Made by a program: the position numbers and the translations under genes
Assembly: GCA_036960605.1 (NCBI GenBank)
Contig: JBALXI010000001.1
Location: forward strand, 248,001 to 312,000
DNA from: Oleispira sp036960605
GTDB lineage: Bacteria > Pseudomonadota > Gammaproteobacteria > Pseudomonadales > Oceanobacteraceae
Length of the DNA stretch: 64,000 nucleotides
Direction of reading: 5' to 3'
Shown here: in pieces, positions 62,226 through 64,000 of the stretch
Layout: each line of letters starts with the position of its first letter
How positions within the stretch are numbered: position 1 is the stretch's first letter
The notes under the pieces: generated by a model
The model's database searches: none
What the model saw: the letters and a program-made list of their open reading frames with translations, nothing else
Told to the model about the DNA's origin: nothing

Positions 62226-62909
62226 CTACTTGTTTTTAGTTTCTCGTATCAGGTTTGATATATGACTCTCACGGCTCAGTAAAAATTTGATCAGATCTTT
62301 CGAGTAATCTTTTGAAACAGCATTTCTTATCGAACTCCTTTCATTTAACGTTTTTCGCCATATAAGACATTTAGGTAAATCTTTAAATGTTTCTAAATTT
62401 GAAAAGCTATCAAAAACTTCAAAATATCTAAAGATGGGGCCGTATACCGCATCTATTAAATGAAATTCATCTCCAGAAAAATAAGGGCCAGTATTCAATT
62501 CTCTTTCAAGAAATATAAATTTACCTTGTATTTCTGCATGAAATTTTTGAAATTGAGTAGCTTCCTTTGCATTATAGAGGCTGGCGATTTTGTTCAGTAT
62601 GCTAGAGCCGAATTCGATCCATGCTCGATGATAAGCTTTTTCAAGCTCGTCTATTGGATGCAAGGAATTCGGCGTTATTTCATCCAAGTATTCGCAAATA
62701 ATTGCAGACTCAAATAATGCGTGTTTCTCATCAACTAATAATATTGGAACTTTGCCCATGGGAGATTTTTGATTAAACCATAATGGTTTATCTGCAAGTT
62801 CAATATCGGTCCTTGTATAGGGGATATTTTTCTCTTCTAACGTGATGATGGAGCGTTGCACGTAGGGGCATATTGCGTGAGCAATAAGATGTAAGCTTTG
62901 CTGTTTCAT
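62226..62909 (-). CDS. Glutathione S-transferase family protein
   Basis: A 227-residue protein. The N-terminal thioredoxin-fold part has HAICPYVQRSIITLEEK, where Cys may be the catalytic residue (omega/beta-like class), and SPMGKVPILLVDE with the cis-Pro and ALFESAIICEYLDE glutathione-binding stretch. The C-terminal helical domain starts near residue 90. It lies 12 bases downstream of the DoxX gene on the same strand. Role probably detoxification or dehalogenation/thiol exchange. Confidence 0.9.
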   Translation of the reverse strand: MKQQSLHLIAHAICPYVQRSIITLEEKNIPYTRTDIELADKPLWFNQKSPMGKVPILLVDEKHALFESAIICEYLDEITPNSLHPIDELEKAYHRAWIEFGSSILNKIASLYNAKEATQFQKFHAEIQGKFIFLERELNTGPYFSGDEFHLIDAVYGPIFRYFEVFDSFSNLETFKDLPKCLIWRKTLNERSSIRNAVSKDYSKDLIKFLLSRESHISNLIRETKNK

Positions 62910-62921
62910 CGATAATTACTC

Positions 62922-63347
62922 CTATGCTACTGATGATTGACGATGGGTCTTAAGATAGCTGCTGATGGAATGTTTCCCATCCCCTAATCCTATTTGAGCA
63001 ATCGCCATTACAGTGAGTAGTAATGGATATTCCCAGCCGCCGCCGGTATTAGTAAACAGCCAGCCATTTGTTGAATGTGCCCAAGTCGCGCCTAATAAAA
63101 CGGGTATAACGAGTGCTGCAAAAACATGGCTTTTGTAACCCAATAATAGGGCAATGCCGGCGACGACCTCGACTGTGAATACAACATAGGCGAGAATGTC
63201 AGGCAGTCCGATGGATGTGAAATATTGAGCGGTACCCGCTAAGGTAAATACTATTAGCTTCAGGTAAAGACTGTGTGCCAGCAGTATCGTAGCGAGAGAG
63301 ACTCTTAAGAGGAGTGCGCTGGTATTTGAGTTGAGTACTTTATTCAT
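62922..63347 (-). CDS. DoxX family membrane protein
   Basis: A 141-residue protein with four hydrophobic helices. The family signature AHSLYLKLIVFTLAGTAQYF then SIGLPDILAYVV and VEVVAGIALLLGYKSH is clear. DoxX-like proteins are small quinone-interacting or redox-related membrane proteins of mostly unknown role. The ATG at 63347 has AGGA nine bases upstream; codons further upstream are not conserved. First gene of a doxX-gst pair, divergent from a LysR gene. Confidence 0.9.
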   Translation of the reverse strand: MNKVLNSNTSALLLRVSLATILLAHSLYLKLIVFTLAGTAQYFTSIGLPDILAYVVFTVEVVAGIALLLGYKSHVFAALVIPVLLGATWAHSTNGWLFTNTGGGWEYPLLLTVMAIAQIGLGDGKHSISSYLKTHRQSSVA

Positions 63348-63470
63348 AGTGATGTCATCCTGATCAATTAAGTGTCTGATTATTATCCATATTGCGTATC
63401 TGCAGGTAAATTGGCAGTATGTGCAAAGCAGCATTGCAATTTTGCATGATTATTAGATTAGGAGGATGGT

Positions 63471-64000
63471 ATGGACTGGAATTCTTTGAAGGTATTTCTA
63501 GCAATTTCAAGACGAGGTTCACTATCTGGGGCGGCCAACGATCTTGGTGTGAATCACTCAACCATCTTTAGGCGCCTAAATGCCTTTGAAGAAGAGATCG
63601 GTGGCAAGCTGTTTGAACGAATTAATAACCGCTATGAATTGACGTCGCTGGGTAATGAGCTGCATGTATTAGCACAAAATATCGATAACTCTTTTGATGG
63701 TATAGAGCGTCACATCGTAGGTAAGGATTTTCAGCCTAAAGGTATCGTTAAAATCACGGCGCCTACTAATATCGCTTGCCGTTATTTGCCGCGCTATATT
63801 CGTGAGTTTAATGTTGAGTACCCAGAAATACAGATTCATTTGTTGGTTAGTAATCAGGAAGCCAACATGTCAAATCGTCAAGCGGATATCGCTGTAAGAG
63901 CAACGCCTTTACCGCCAGAGCACTTGATTGGAAGACAGGTAGCTACATTGAAATGGAGTGTGTTCGCCAATAAAAAATACCAACGCGCGTTTGATCTTCC
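63471..64000 (+). CDS. LysR family transcriptional regulator (3' end outside window)
   Basis: The frame starts at 63471 with AGGAGG five bases upstream and stays open to the window edge (176 codons). The N-terminal winged helix is present: MDWNSLKVFLAISRRGSLSG, then AANDLGVNHSTIFRRLNAFE and GKLFERINNRYELTSLG. The start of the effector domain follows (GIVKITAPTNIACRYLPRYI). This is the LysR subtype that commonly controls adjacent divergent genes, here doxX and gst (123 bases apart). The C-terminus is missing from the window. Confidence 0.92.
   Translation, partial: MDWNSLKVFLAISRRGSLSGAANDLGVNHSTIFRRLNAFEEEIGGKLFERINNRYELTSLGNELHVLAQNIDNSFDGIERHIVGKDFQPKGIVKITAPTNIACRYLPRYIREFNVEYPEIQIHLLVSNQEANMSNRQADIAVRATPLPPEHLIGRQVATLKWSVFANKKYQRAFDL

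Overview
The window is a contiguous piece of chromosome from a moderately AT-rich marine-type gammaproteobacterium. The gene content points to the Oceanospirillales/Pseudomonadales area (Oleispira, Bermanella or Thalassolituus are plausible relatives; this is inference from gene order and families, not a database match). Supporting points are the block yceD-rpmF-plsX-fabD-fabG-acpP-fabF-pabC-mltG-tmk-holB-pilZ without fabH (the Pseudomonas-like arrangement), divergent ppsR/ppsA followed by a hydrolase and rraA, cysI followed by a DUF934 gene, a ThrH of 205 residues, and an iron-sulfur APS-type CysH. I see no tRNA or rRNA gene, CRISPR array, insertion sequence or prophage.

Layout. 1-9.4 kb: a hypothetical membrane protein, an SCP2 protein, SohB protease, an AcuI/YhdH reductase, a cation/proton antiporter, the sulfite reductase pair cysI-DUF934, a glycerophosphodiesterase and a MATE exporter. 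9.5-17 kb: metH, nfuA, a TetR-membrane peroxiredoxin pair and an AroH-like DAHP synthase. 17-24 kb: a small HTH protein, a universal stress protein, a TauE exporter, cysB, cysH, thrH and pabB. 24-31.3 kb: an envelope gene cluster resembling the poorly understood Acinetobacter fil genes (secreted DUF6160-like protein, C39 cysteine peptidase, two outer-membrane barrels, a DUF4124-like protein, an alpha/beta hydrolase). 31.3-40 kb: ppsR/ppsA, hydrolase, rraA, an HDOD protein and rne, whose C-terminal tail carries an exact 60-bp tandem repeat. 40-52.7 kb: rluC-HAD-sppA, then the lipid/ribosome/DNA block from yceD to pilZ. 52.9-61.1 kb: a set of genes whose two end members look like eukaryote-type ether-lipid enzymes (AGPS-like synthase and AGMO-like monooxygenase), with an FMN reductase, two AraC regulators, an FGGY kinase and an acetoacetate-decarboxylase-family protein between them. 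61.3-64 kb: a periplasmic binding protein, then doxX-gst divergent from a LysR gene that runs off the end.

How the genes fit together. CysB, CysH, CysI, the DUF934 protein and possibly TauE form the sulfate assimilation set, split over two places. RraA (inhibitor) and RNase E (target) lie 1 kb apart. The fab block couples phospholipid and fatty-acid initiation with folate (pabC; pabB lies elsewhere in the window), cell wall (mltG) and replication (tmk, holB). The two most interesting stretches are the fil-like cluster and the putative ether-lipid region. Five copies of a CACAGAG-rich intergenic repeat sit exclusively between convergent genes in 15.7-22.2 kb.
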